Origin: Petrolisthes cinctipes
Taxonomy: Eukaryota > Arthropoda > Malacostraca > Decapoda > Porcellanidae
Direction: 5' to 3'
DNA length: 64,000 nucleotides
NCBI GenBank assembly: GCA_033782935.1
Contig: JAWQEG010001431.1
Span: forward strand, 1-64,000
Shown here: piece by piece, positions 48,447 to 58,530 of the stretch
How the letters are laid out: every line of letters starts with the position of its first letter
Position numbering within the stretch: position 1 is the first letter of the stretch
Program-made: the position numbers and the translations under genes
Notes under the pieces: model-generated
The model's input: only the letters and a program-made list of their open reading frames with translations
Databases searched by the model: none
Told to the model about the DNA's origin: nothing

Positions 48447-48612
48447 TTAAGTTACTGTTGGTTAATAATTGGAGACTATTGTACTGATTCCCCCAAACTA
48501 TGTCATGAAAACATATGACCACAATGTTTCTACAAGTGGATTTGTTTTGTGGCATAGTTTGGAGGAGTCAATTGTCCCTCACTTCACCAACAATAGTGAT
48601 GTTTCCTCTTAT
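48447..48612. mobile_element. TTAA-type fold-back element, family 2
   Basis: TTAAGTTACTGTTGG opens it. The arms hold ccccaaactatgtcatgaaa and ttttgtggcatagtttggag. The right TTAA is decayed. Confidence 0.7.
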
Positions 48613-48983
48613 AGAAAAGCAGCCCACTATTTATCAATGGGTTACAGTCAGTCTTGGTTACAGGAAATAATTATGTTGTCATGCAAAGTAACTCCAAGAG
48701 AAATGTTTCCAAAATACAGAACTGTAAACTTGTCTTTGCAAAATTACCTGTAAATATTCTACATGATTTGTATGATAGAGAGCTCTGAAATATATGTAAC
48801 CTTCATGACAACACAATTACTTCATGAGAATAACCATAATGAGACTGAAAATATTAATGGCAAGAATAAATACCTACATATCGATTAAATAAAGGTATTA
48901 ACCTGAAAAAGATGATGACCAAATAAAAAAAAGCCCATTTTCCATTACTTATTTGACCAGTGTATAGTAGGCCTACTTGGATA

Positions 48984-49337
48984 CATCAAACCTTTGATAT
49001 AACAAGAATATACACTTGTATCCACTACTTCACTTTACACTCAGTCTCTCTTTTAATTAAGGCCACCAAATGTGTTCACAGGTATTTGTTATTCATTACC
49101 ATTACAGAATTAGCACTATACTGGGCTTGTGTTAAGGGGACAGTACAGTGTTGGTAAATTTGGATCAACTGATTCCTCCACACTATTCCAAGCAACAGCT
49201 ACCAATATTTTTGTTAATCTGGTCTTGTTTCCTGGTATACTTTGGAGAAATCAAGGTGCTCTAATGTACCAAAACTATAATATCCCTTTAAAAGAGAAGT
49301 GTTAATTATGTTAGAGTTATATCAAGGGCCAACTGTA
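48984..49337. mobile_element. Tigger-like element (TA-1 family) carrying a TTAA insertion
   Basis: It has the TA-1 internal blocks (cttgtatccactacttcact, ggccaccaaatgtgt) and an atcaagggccaactg end. It is interrupted at 49132-49291 by a family-1 fold-back. Confidence 0.7.
49132..49291. mobile_element. TTAA fold-back element, family 1, inserted in a TA-1 element
   Basis: TTAAGGGGACAGTACAGTG opens and ATATCCCTTTAA closes the copy. Host sequence ctgtgTTAA..aaagga of another TA-1 copy confirms that a single TTAA was the target. Confidence 0.85.
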
Positions 49338-49460
49338 CCATACAAACTAATTATACCATCCCAAGGAAAAGTGTGAATTCTGTTGTTAACTCATTAGTTT
49401 GAGGCAGTGTTAATGTATTGTATTTCATCATCACTAAAATGTACTGCCTCCAACTCATCA

Positions 49461-49462
<2 letters not shown>

Positions 49463-49510
<48 letters not shown>
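49463..49510. repeat. (GT)n microsatellite
   Basis: About 48 bp of GT. A CA tract follows at 49563-49581. Confidence 0.9.
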
Positions 49511-49511
<1 letters not shown>

Positions 49512-50016
49512 CATTCGCATACACAGGTGCACAGAGAAAACATATGCACGAACGCAGGCACAGGCACACACACACACACAAAATAACCAAACATAGGACT
49601 TAGGTGAATTACAGTAGGTGGAAATGTGTCAGTCTTTACTTGGGTGGTATAGCTAGAAGTTCAGTTCAGTATAGTAGTCATGTCCAATAGTCCTACAACA
49701 CCTTGGAAGGAAATGGCCGGGGAAAATGGTGCAATACTATAGTTGTTGGTCCTTGTAATACTGTATTGGTTCGTAAGAGTTACTCAGATTATTCCTTTTT
49801 ATTCACCAAATGCAGGACTTTTGAACATGACTGTACCATTGCACCTTCTGTACTTTATTTTCCCCAGCCTGCCCAAAATATTCTTAAATAAAGCAACCTT
49901 AAATATTTCCTGAACTTCATTATAGGTGACCTGTAGATTCCTATAAGTTGAAGTAGAGGTGCACTCTTTTGTATTTTCCTTAGACTACATTGATTATTTT
50001 AGGTTCTCTGTTTTAC

Positions 50017-50127
50017 CTGTGTAGGAAAACAACTTCCACGTCAACATCTTCTCGGTCCTCATGAAGGAAGTCCTTGAGGAAGTGACTCACGGATTCGTAG
50101 GTGATGTGGCCGCACACCACTATGTGT
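50017..50127 (-). CDS. slo: slo exon 2: first part of RCK1 (HIVVCGH strand and Ca2+/Mg2+ residues)
   Basis: The exon is 111 nt. It begins with the last base of the split Arg codon, after acceptor ccaccaaacag, and ends in phase 2 before gtaaaac. It encodes [20 protein letters not shown] then [16 protein letters not shown] plus a split Arg. HIVVCGH is the hallmark first beta-strand of Slo RCK1. Counting against mammalian Slo1, the D of KDF is D362, the D of HED is D367 (RCK1 Ca2+ site) and the E of VEVV is E374 (Mg2+ site). All three are present in this constitutive exon. A CT-rich minisatellite lies just upstream in the transcript. An uninterrupted reading frame runs on into that repeat, but it is not coding. 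Confidence 0.96.
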
Positions 50128-50139
50128 CTGTTTGGTGGA

Positions 50140-50770
50140 GTGGGGAGTGGGCAGGCAGCGGGGACGGATGGATAGATGAGTGGGGAAGGGAAACAGAGAA
50201 GAAGGGCAGATGAGTGGGGAAGGGAAACCGAGAAGAGAGACAGATGAGTGGGGAAGGGAAACAGATAAGAGGAAAAGATGAGTGGGGAAGGGAAACAGAG
50301 AAGAAGGATAGATGAGTGGGGAAGGGAAACAGAGAAGAAGGACAGATGAGTGGGGAAGGAAAGCAGAAGGGAGAGGTAGGAACAAAGAGGGATGCAAAGA
50401 GAGCAATGAATGAGAAAGAGAGCAAAAGAGGGATGAGTGGAAGAGGTAGGAACAAAGAGGAATGTAAGGAAGAAAGCAATGAGTGGGAGAGATAGAAGGG
50501 TAGAAATAAGTGATGAAGAAATTGGAGAGGAGGATAAGAGGAACCATTGATGAAGGATGAGAAAGGAAGGAGAGAATTGATAAATGAAAACAAAGGTACA
50601 GAGGAGAAAGAAGAGCAAAGTTTGGGAGATAAGAAGTTGGGGTTTGTTTACAAGAGAATTCGGGTAGAAAAGGAATACAAGGAGTGAAGAGGGAGGTGGA
50701 ATGGATGAGTAGGAAGACCGACAGACAAAGAAATACAGAGAGATGGATGGCAGGTAAAGGACGGGTTTGG
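50140..50770. repeat. purine-rich minisatellite; long pyrimidine tract before exon 2 in the transcript
   Basis: Six or so copies of a unit near 31-33 bp (agatgagtggggaagggaaa plus cagagaagaagg) at 50172-50360 continue into GA-rich sequence. On the transcript this is CU-rich and ends close to the exon-2 acceptor. It produces a 285-codon frame that runs into exon 2 and is not a gene. Confidence 0.85.
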
Positions 50771-50870
50771 GGAATGGGAAGGGAAGAGAAGAGAACACAA
50801 GATTAGATACAACTCCTGCCAAGGCTGGTATTTCCGACAGTGATTTCCCTCCAAGCACACAAACACACAT

Positions 50871-51631
50871 ACAAGTCGAAGGAAAAAAAAAAAGGAAAAA
50901 AAATATTAAGACAAAAATATGTTGCAGCCCAAAAATAGTTCTCGTCCCTCTGGAAAAAGGGGGAAAAATGATTTGAAAAATGACAAATATATACTGTGAA
51001 AGAAATGACTGTCGGAAATATCAACATTTGGAATGATGCTATTATTGCTAAACTAACTCACTCCGTAGATAAACAATGACAGTGCAAAGTGAGAATATTA
51101 AAGTTTGGAGCATTAGCACAATTACTAACATTTAAATACAATACTGACATTTATAGAAACACAAAGTAGTCTTCACTCAAAATGTCAGGCAAAGATTTTT
51201 TTTCATTTTTTTTTTTATTTTAGAATCTCTAAAGAATATCCTTCATTCCTAACATGCAGTAGTTGTGGTAGTACTAGTAGTATTTGTAGTTGTAGTAGTA
51301 GTAGTAGCAGCAGTAGCAGTAGTAATAATATAGTAAGTAACAGTAGTACCTGCTAATAATCTCCTGACCATGCTATAAGTTACTCTTGAACTTTAATAAT
51401 AATAATAATAATTTCAAATAAAATAATAGTAATTATAATAATAATACTGTACTGTGGTGAACTTAATTTAACCTGATCAGCCACAAAAGCAAGAGCCAGG
51501 GCAAACTATGACTATGTTAAGAGTATAGTGAGTTATTTAACTTTTGAAACCTGGCAAACCTCCATCAGTTCTCATTATTATATTAATTAATCAGTTCTTC
51601 TGGTAAGTCCAATGTTAACCAAGACAAATTA
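50871..51631. other. intron 1-2, part
   Basis: It contains A runs near 50880-50905, T runs near 51197-51220 and (AGT)n/(TAA)n at 51256-51420. No exon. Confidence 0.5.
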
Positions 51632-51827
51632 CAGTAGACTCTCAATATTACACTATCTTATTTAAATAATACTTGTCATAAAACACTGGCCCAGTAAATC
51701 ATTTAGTCTGTATGTTTTAGAACAACTGAAGCCTGGGAAATCATTTAGTGGTTTTCAATGAGGGACTGAAGTGTATAATGAAGTGATGAATATAAGTACA
51801 TATTGGTGTTCTATCAAAGGTCTACTG
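51632..51827. mobile_element. complete Tigger-like MITE (TA-1 family)
   Basis: TA then CAGTAGACTCTCAATATTA opens it and tcaaaggtctactg then TA closes it. CAGTAGACYCTC ends with a TA duplication are typical of pogo/Tigger-like elements. It is inverted relative to the 19.7-kb and 31.5-kb copies. Confidence 0.78.
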
Positions 51828-54047
51828 TAAAGTACACCATATAGTTATGTACTCAGGTAATTATTTAACAGTTAATAATACTGAAATATACAGTATTTGA
51901 TGTTTGTTATTTAATGTGTGACAAGAGTTACAAGGAGACTGATGCATTTTGCCAGGTTATAAATAACTACACTACACATTAAACATAACCTTCTTGTATC
52001 CTCAGCAACAGTTAGTTCAGGTGGCCTTTCCCAGATAAATTATGTCACCGTCAAGTCCAACACTCACAGAACTACAAACTAATTACAGGACAATACACCA
52101 GCCAGTCCGTACATGATGTCTCCATGTAATATTTTCTACCCTCCATACAAGTGGGTCAAACAATCTCTACCTGAAACATTCCATTTTTGACAAGTATCTT
52201 TCTCATTAGTGTAGTATGCTGTATGGGTAACTATATTCTTAAGGTTCATAATACTGTATAGCACAACAAAACATAGAAACTTCCCAGCAGTACGGATTTA
52301 CCCCTGAGTGCTCAAATATATTAATGATCCTCATGAGTAATTAACTGAATGGGTGAGTAAGGAAAATGTTGAATGACTTGAGCAACATTGATGGCAAGTC
52401 CACATGAGTGTTCTCTTCATAACACCAAGACATCTACAACATACAGTATAAACAAGATTCCAGTCCCATTTGCCAAAACAGCACACACGATGTTTAAAAA
52501 ATGTTATATTTGTGAGCCCTTTTTGAACCATTAGATAGGATGTTAACGTATGGTTTTTAAGTACAAACACCATCACTACACATTCTCATATTCCATACAG
52601 GTTTGTACACATTATCAGAATTTATGCTCTTGAAAGTATAAGAAACCTTTGACTGACATTAGCACAGCACAGAAAATGATATAATAAACATCTTGGTATG
52701 AATGGCTGGTGGAGAGTCACTGTTGAGGCATGTTACTGAAGCTACAGGCACTTCAATCACAGCAGCAGCAAGTCATCATCACTTCACTCTTCACAATTGT
52801 CTCCATCATCCCCACAGAACACAGTAAACAAATAAATTAATCATTATCTCTTATCACTTCTTAATTTGTAGTATATAATGAGGACATAAAAATAATACTG
52901 CAGTTCTAATGAATTTGTTATATCAGCTCCACACACAATGAAAGAAAATGTTGCTGATCATCAAACAGTACAATGAATCTGCTTTGAAATGTTCTCAATA
53001 ATACACAAATCAAGATAAGATTTGTGCACCTTCATACACAAAAGTCCTGTTGTCTCTCCTGCTTCTCTCTATGCATGGATCTTGGAAAATAGACTTTGAG
53101 TTAGATGGAATAACAAGAAAAATATCAATGCACAGAAAGACAATCAAAAGAAGAGGAAATATTTATGGATGATAATACATCTTTTCTTGATATATTGATA
53201 AAAGTGTGGGATGGTAAACTCATTCATATGTGATGTGGAAGAAGTTCAATAATTGTCTTGGTGATTGATGGATTAAATTGTTACCCGAGTGAATTATTTG
53301 GACACAATAAAGGTAAAGATGAAAATATATAAATCAAGTTAAAAATGAAAACAAATGAAGTCAGAATATATAACATCAACAACACTCAAGAGATTTATTG
53401 ATGATGCAGAACCTGTTTATTGATTGTGCCTGAAACCTCATGTATATATATATATATAAACAGCTGCCCAAGGATGTGTTGTTTCATACATCATTAATTG
53501 TATCAAGGCTTTACAAACCATTATTTATCATCAGATATTATCATGAAGGAGATCATTACAACAAACAAGCATTATCTTAATGAATAATCAATATGGTGTA
53601 AATCCATTTAAGAATCATATCATTGATGATAAAGTGGGATTTTAATATAATGTTTGCCTGTTTATCTGTACAGAACAACCAATCCAGTCTGGCAGTAGCA
53701 ACAGCAAGAGTGTGAGTGTGACAGGGAGAAAGTTTAGGCCAAGTTGACCGGAGCCTCGATAATGGACTTCAAAAAATCTATGTCCAGTGTCTGGGGAAAA
53801 AAAAAAAAAAAAGTCATCTTTTTTCCGATGACGGATGAAGGGAGTGTTATGAAACTTTCTTGCATCCTTAATAGAGCCAAGATAAAGCTGGTGACCTGCA
53901 GGCAAAGGTTTCCCCCAAACTCACTCACAAAATAGACAATTAACCTTTGCTGAGATAATCATTTTGTGGCAAAGCTTGAAGGACTAAGTTGCTTCCCAAA
54001 TCCCAACATCATTCAGTAACCCATTAGGATGTCACTCCTGTAAAAAA
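51828..54047. other. intron 1-2, central part
   Basis: The stretch is AT-rich. Around 53730-53930 a T-rich tract plus ccccag mimics an acceptor on the minus strand, but the following frame stops or matches nothing. A weak fold-back arm lies at 53945-54030. Confidence 0.5.
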
Positions 54048-54209
54048 TTAAGGGAAGATTCTTTTGTTGGTGAATTGGAAGGCTACCAATTCCTCCATAA
54101 TGTATCATGAAACAGATCCCTTATTAGTAATACTGAAGTCATCTGTTTCTCTGCAGAGTTTGGAGAAATCAGTACCTCTTTAATTCACCTACCAGAGATT
54201 CTCCCTTAA
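54048..54209. mobile_element. TTAA fold-back element, family 2
   Basis: TTAAGGGAAGATTCTTTTG opens and AGAGATTCTCCCTTAA closes the copy. The arms hold gtgaattggaaggctaccaa and cagtacctctttaattcacc. Confidence 0.85.
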
Positions 54210-54697
54210 AATCTTTCTGGCAGATGATAAACCAATATCATAATGAAGTTAGAAGTTCCAACATTCTGAGCCACAACATTCTCCCATCATCACACTACAC
54301 ACACTGAGGAAGATGACCAAGAGGCAGAAATTAAAAAAACTCACAAGGAACCAATACCAATATAGAGATGGATATAATTTTTTTTTTTTAGCTTATTCAC
54401 CGCTGAAGACGTCTCAAGTTGATACTGTACTGCAAAAATATTAATAAGTAACATGCAGGCTTGGGAGTGAATCAAACCTTGGCTCTCTAAGATGTCTAGC
54501 AATCAGCTTGGGCATTCTTGAGTCATCTATATACAAACACTACAGGTTCAGAGAGGAGGAGTTAAAATAAACCAAGTTATGAAATCAAACCAGCTAGATG
54601 AGAAGGATTAAACAGCAGTAAGTGGTAAACAAAAGATATATATTATACCATACGGGAGAAAAAAACTAAAATAAAAGGGAGCATCTTATACTAATAC

Positions 54698-54732
54698 AAT
54701 AATAATAATAATAATAATAATAATGATGATAA
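54698..54732. repeat. (TAA)n microsatellite
   Basis: About 35 bp of ataataata with a gat end. Confidence 0.85.
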
Positions 54733-55018
54733 TAGGAGTACAAATCAATTAAATAATGCATGGAGAGTAAAAATAAAAACAAGTACAGTAGTAGTTTGTG
54801 TATACAGTTATTTAGAGGAATAAAGGTGGCGCTACTTCAATCTCCCCCATCCCATCTCCTCCCATTCCCATCCCCATCCCCTCAACGACAAAAACACACG
54901 AACGACGACGATAACAACACCAGCGCACCACCCCACTAGTACAGTACAATAGTTATACATAAATCATACATACAGAGAAAAAATGAGAATGTGTCGATTT
55001 ACCTATGTGCTATTTTTC

Positions 55019-55087
55019 AGAGAGAGAGAGAGAGAGTTAGAGAGAGAGAGTTAGAGAGAGAGAGTTAGAGAGAGTTAGAGAGAGAGT

Positions 55088-55118
<31 letters not shown>

Positions 55119-55302
55119 AGAGAGAGAGAGTTAGAGAGAGAGAGTTAGAGAGAGAGAGTTAGAGAGAGAGAGTTAGAGAGAGAGAGAGTTAGAGAGAGAG
55201 AGTTAGAGAGAGAGAGTTACAGAGAGAGAGAGAAAGTTAGAGAGAGAGAGTTAGAGAGAGAGAGTTACAGAGAGAGAGAGAAAGTTAGAGAGAGAGAGCG
55301 AG
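55019..55302. repeat. GAGAGAGTTA satellite-like tract
   Basis: About 280 bp of agagagagagtt units with lengths varying by GA steps and some ttac variants. Confidence 0.9.
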
Positions 55303-56616
55303 ATGGGTTAGAACTTTCAACAAATCAGAGAAGCCTGTTATTAATTACTGTTCACAAAATTTACTTACACCTGGGTTTGAGACTAAAGCAATCAAATAAT
55401 TTACTGGAGTAATATTGCAACAACAATGTAATAAATTATAGGTTGGATCATATAGTATGTAGAATTAAAAGAAGCACGTTGTTATGAGAAAAAATATAAT
55501 GAATCACCTTAATGAAACTTGTCACTTCAGAGGTCAAGTACAAAGGTGTACAGATGATTACTGATAAATAAGAAAGTTAACTACAATATATAATACAAAA
55601 ACAATATGAACATGGGCTAATGGATGAGAAATGATGCATAGAGAGATGATAATAGATAGGAAAACAGAAATAGAAAGACAAACAGACAGACACGAGGCTA
55701 AACAAAGAGTCAGACAGATAAACATACAATGCACCTTAATAACCTTTTTAGTATTACACCTGTTCCAACTTCATAAAGCTTACCCAAACCCTGAGTTCCA
55801 AGCTTCACCTCTGGCAGTTCATTACAGCACGTGGACAACTCAGTAATCAAAACAGTCGACAAACAACAAGAGGTACTGTATGTAACTGCATTGATAATAA
55901 TGTTCAATATTTCTCCCCTCCGTTTCTTATATGGTGAGTAGGTATGCTTTGCTAAAGAAAATCATATTAAAAAATTAGAATAGACAAGAATAGATCGATA
56001 TACCTGTACCTTGAACAAAAGAAAGGTACAAATAGTCAAAACAAAATGTGAATGAAAATTAAAATGTGATAACTTTCTCGTAGCCTGAAATATAAGACGT
56101 CTCCCACATGTAGTTACTGCGGCACTCTTGTTCAAACGTCATCAATATAAATGTTTAATAACTTCGGGAGGTCCACTTATGGGTTTATTTGTGGTAAAAT
56201 CATGAACCAAAGTGGCACCGAAAAATGTGATTCAAAATGTATTCTCGACAAACCGCCTCGCGTACAACGGCAGTACAGTACAGTACTGTACGTGAGCCAA
56301 TCTATATCGATGCTCCAATATTATTATCACCGTTGCGATCAAGTCACAGAGACAGTAATTAATTAACGCATTTTTGACTGACAACACACAAAATTATTAC
56401 TAAACCACTGCTAACTGATAACTAAGATAACTTTTCATGCCATAGTGGTTCATGGCTTGCTTACTTGCTCATAGCAAAGAACGTGTTTAAGGCATCGCAT
56501 ATAACCCTCTTGTCATTTTTCTTTTAAAAAATTTCTTTGTGCATATACCGTACTGTATTATTTATTTTACTACTCTTCTCATTTTTCCATTTTTTCTTGT
56601 ATAATTATAAACATTA
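55303..56616. other. intron 1-2, part
   Basis: No gene recognised. A cagtacagtacagtactgtac run lies at 56270-56290. Confidence 0.5.
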
Positions 56617-56779
56617 CAGTAGACCCTCAACATAACACTAACATAAATAACACAAGCTGAGTAGATTCCTGTCTTAGCTGTATGGAAATGAATAACAGAA
56701 GCCTGGAAGAACAACTGGTGGTCTTCAATGAGTGATGGAAATACAAGCATTATATTTGTGTCATATCGAGGGTCTACTG
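56617..56779. mobile_element. complete Tigger-like MITE (TA-1 family)
   Basis: TA then CAGTAGACCCTCAACATAAC opens it and atatcgagggtctactg closes it. The inner block gcctggaagaacaactggtgg matches the copy at 51.7 kb. The right-hand TA has mutated. Confidence 0.75.
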
Positions 56780-56861
56780 TTTCAGCGTAACTTTACAATT
56801 ACTCTGACTAACCAACTAATGAGGTGGAGCGCTTGATGTATACGTTGTCTTGTCTTGGGGG

Positions 56862-57171
56862 GTCGAGGAGGAGATAGAGGAGGAGTAGGAGTTGGAGGAG
56901 GAGGAGGAGGAGGAGATGAAGGCGACGAAGGAAGAAGAGGTATGCGCCACGGTTAGAAGGCAGTACAGTAGAGTAAAGTAGCAACAGTACAGTAATAGTG
57001 ATGGTAGTAGTAGTAGTAGTGGTAGTAAACAGTGGTGGCGGTATAGGTAATTCGTTAGTTTGGTTGGCTGGTTGGTTGGTTGGTTTGGTTTGGTTTGGTT
57101 TGGTGGCATCAATAAATTGTTAATAAACGCAGATAAGTATATGGTGTAGCATAATTAATAATAATAATACA

Positions 57172-57210
<39 letters not shown>

Positions 57211-57259
57211 GGGATAAGTGGGGTAGGAGGAGGAGGAAGGAGGAGGAGGAGGATTCTTG
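56862..57259. repeat. GGA, AGT, GGTT and TAA microsatellite cluster
   Basis: (GGA)n at 56865-56915, (TAG)n at 57004-57026, (GGTT)n at 57068-57102, (TAA)n at 57156-57207 and (GGA)n at 57226-57253. It begins directly after the exon-1b donor in the transcript. Confidence 0.85.
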
Positions 57260-57271
57260 TCTAAACTATAC

Positions 57272-57363
57272 CTTCTTCCCCTCTCGTTCTTCAGTGTTCC
57301 GCCATACTTGGATCTAGTCCCAACCAGGTCAATTATTTCTGGGATACAGCTTGCGAATATAGC
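57272..57363 (-). CDS. slo: slo exon 1b: S6 end and S6-RCK1 linker, alternative copy 2
   Basis: The exon is 92 nt, phase 0 to 2, between a gctccttag acceptor and a gtatag donor on the minus strand. It encodes AIFASCIPEIIDLVGTRSKY then GGTLKNERGR plus the split Arg. It resembles the common insect Slo sequence here more than copy 1a does. Differences from 1a cluster in two places: the S6 end (Cys for Trp, IIDL for ITEI) and the linker (TLKNER for EYKRSH). The invariant FAS, PEI, RSKYGG and GR are kept. As the linker transmits Ca2+-driven RCK movement to the gate, choosing 1a or 1b could change gating; that is an inference. Confidence 0.94.
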
Positions 57364-57446
57364 CTAAGGAGCACAGAACCATTTTTTTTTTAGGTAGCAC
57401 ACACACACACAAAAAAAAATTCACACTGTTGCCAAATTTCATGCAA

Positions 57447-57488
57447 GAGTAGTAGTAGTAGTAGTAGTAGTAGTAGCAGTGGTAGTAA

Positions 57489-57519
<31 letters not shown>

Positions 57520-57530
57520 TTTTTTTTTTG
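57447..57530. repeat. (AGT)n microsatellite between exons 1a and 1b
   Basis: About 70 bp of agtagtagt with a T run. It lies in the 708-bp intron separating the two alternative first copies. Confidence 0.85.
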
Positions 57531-58072
57531 TGGTCAACATGGCTTCTGAGGGGTGGACCGGCTGTGGCTGTGGTCATGATAAGCCGAAAAAATAAACAAA
57601 ACAAAGAGGACTTTTTGTTTTTAAGTCTTTTGTTTTTTTTTGGGGGGTGTACTCTAGGCAGCCAAACGTGTCTCACCGCCTCTTTTGGCCCGTGCTTTGT
57701 TGATCAAAGTGGCGGGGTCCGGCAGGGGTCGCCTGGGCCTCCGGAACAACCACTATTGTGACAGCTATGTACACAATCAATATATTTTTTTTTTTTCCCT
57801 TCCAATGGTACAAGTACTGATCATCTTTACCTTTGTTTTGTAGTTTTAAGAGTGAGAAAATGCCACCGAGGATTTGGTTTTATGGGAGGACTAAGCTAGA
57901 TAAATCATCCCATGCATACAATGTGCCTAGGAAAACAGACGCCGGGTAATTCTCGGGAGTAAAAAATAAATAAAAAGTAAAAAAAAATAAAAAAAAGTAG
58001 TACAGTATAATATATATAGTATAATATCATGGACTTTCTACTGTGGCTCTCTCTCCCTAAAACTTGTGATAC

Positions 58073-58164
58073 CTCCTTCCGTGCGACCGTTTGTACTCCC
58101 CTCCGTACTTGGACCTGTTGCCTACGATCTCGGTGATTTCGGGTATCCAGCTGGCAAACACAGC
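58073..58164 (-). CDS. slo: slo exon 1a: S6 end and S6-RCK1 linker, alternative copy 1
   Basis: The exon is 92 nt, starting in phase 0 and ending in phase 2. On the minus strand it follows ...ccccctag and precedes gtatcac. It encodes [20 protein letters not shown] then [10 protein letters not shown], with the last codon (AG + A) completed by ex2 as Arg. By homology this is the cytoplasmic end of S6 (FAS.IPEI) and the linker that couples the RCK ring to the gate; the basic RSKY lies where mammalian Slo1 has 329-RKK-331. Copy 1b, 709 bp downstream in the transcript, has identical length and phase and matches at about 19 of 30 residues, so the two look mutually exclusive. Including both would shift the frame. 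Strongly supported. Confidence 0.93.
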
Positions 58165-58339
58165 CTAGGGGGACCATACAGCAAGCGGGTCAGACGGCGC
58201 GCGTGGCCGTGGAAGGGGAGGGGAGGGGTTGGGGAGGGGCTATGGATGTATGTTGTTAGGGACGGGTATAATTAAGGGCTCCGGGCTGGTCTGGGAGGAG
58301 TGGAAGAAACAATAAACCATACGACAACGGATGGATGGA

Positions 58340-58520
58340 GGGAGGAGGGGAGACTGGGGTCGAGGTAACGGCAGGAGGAGGAGGGGAGACTGGGGTCGAG
58401 GTAACGGCAGGAGGAGGAGGGGAGACTGGGGTCGAGGTAACGGCAGGAGGAGGAGGGGAGACTGGGGTCGAGGTAACGACAGGAGGAGGAGGAGGGGAGA
58501 CTGGGGTCGAGGTAACGACA
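58340..58520. repeat. 36-bp minisatellite, about five copies, before exon 1a
   Basis: The unit is ggggagactggggtcgaggt followed by aacggcaggaggagga. On the transcript each unit reads as a pyrimidine run ending in cgaccccag, similar to a 3' splice site. Pro/Leu/Ser or Gly-rich frames are artefacts. Confidence 0.9.
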
Positions 58521-58530
58521 GGAGACAGAC

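Noticed and set aside
50013..50870. A 285-codon minus-strand frame
   Set aside because: Only its last 37 residues are slo exon 2. The rest is a pyrimidine minisatellite, and exon 2 has a clear acceptor at its start.
53642..53905. Minus-strand segment after a T-rich tract and ccccag, possibly an extra exon
   Set aside because: In one frame it stops after about 18 codons. The other frame resembles exon 3 only vaguely (VHYRGS) and has no suitable donor or phase.
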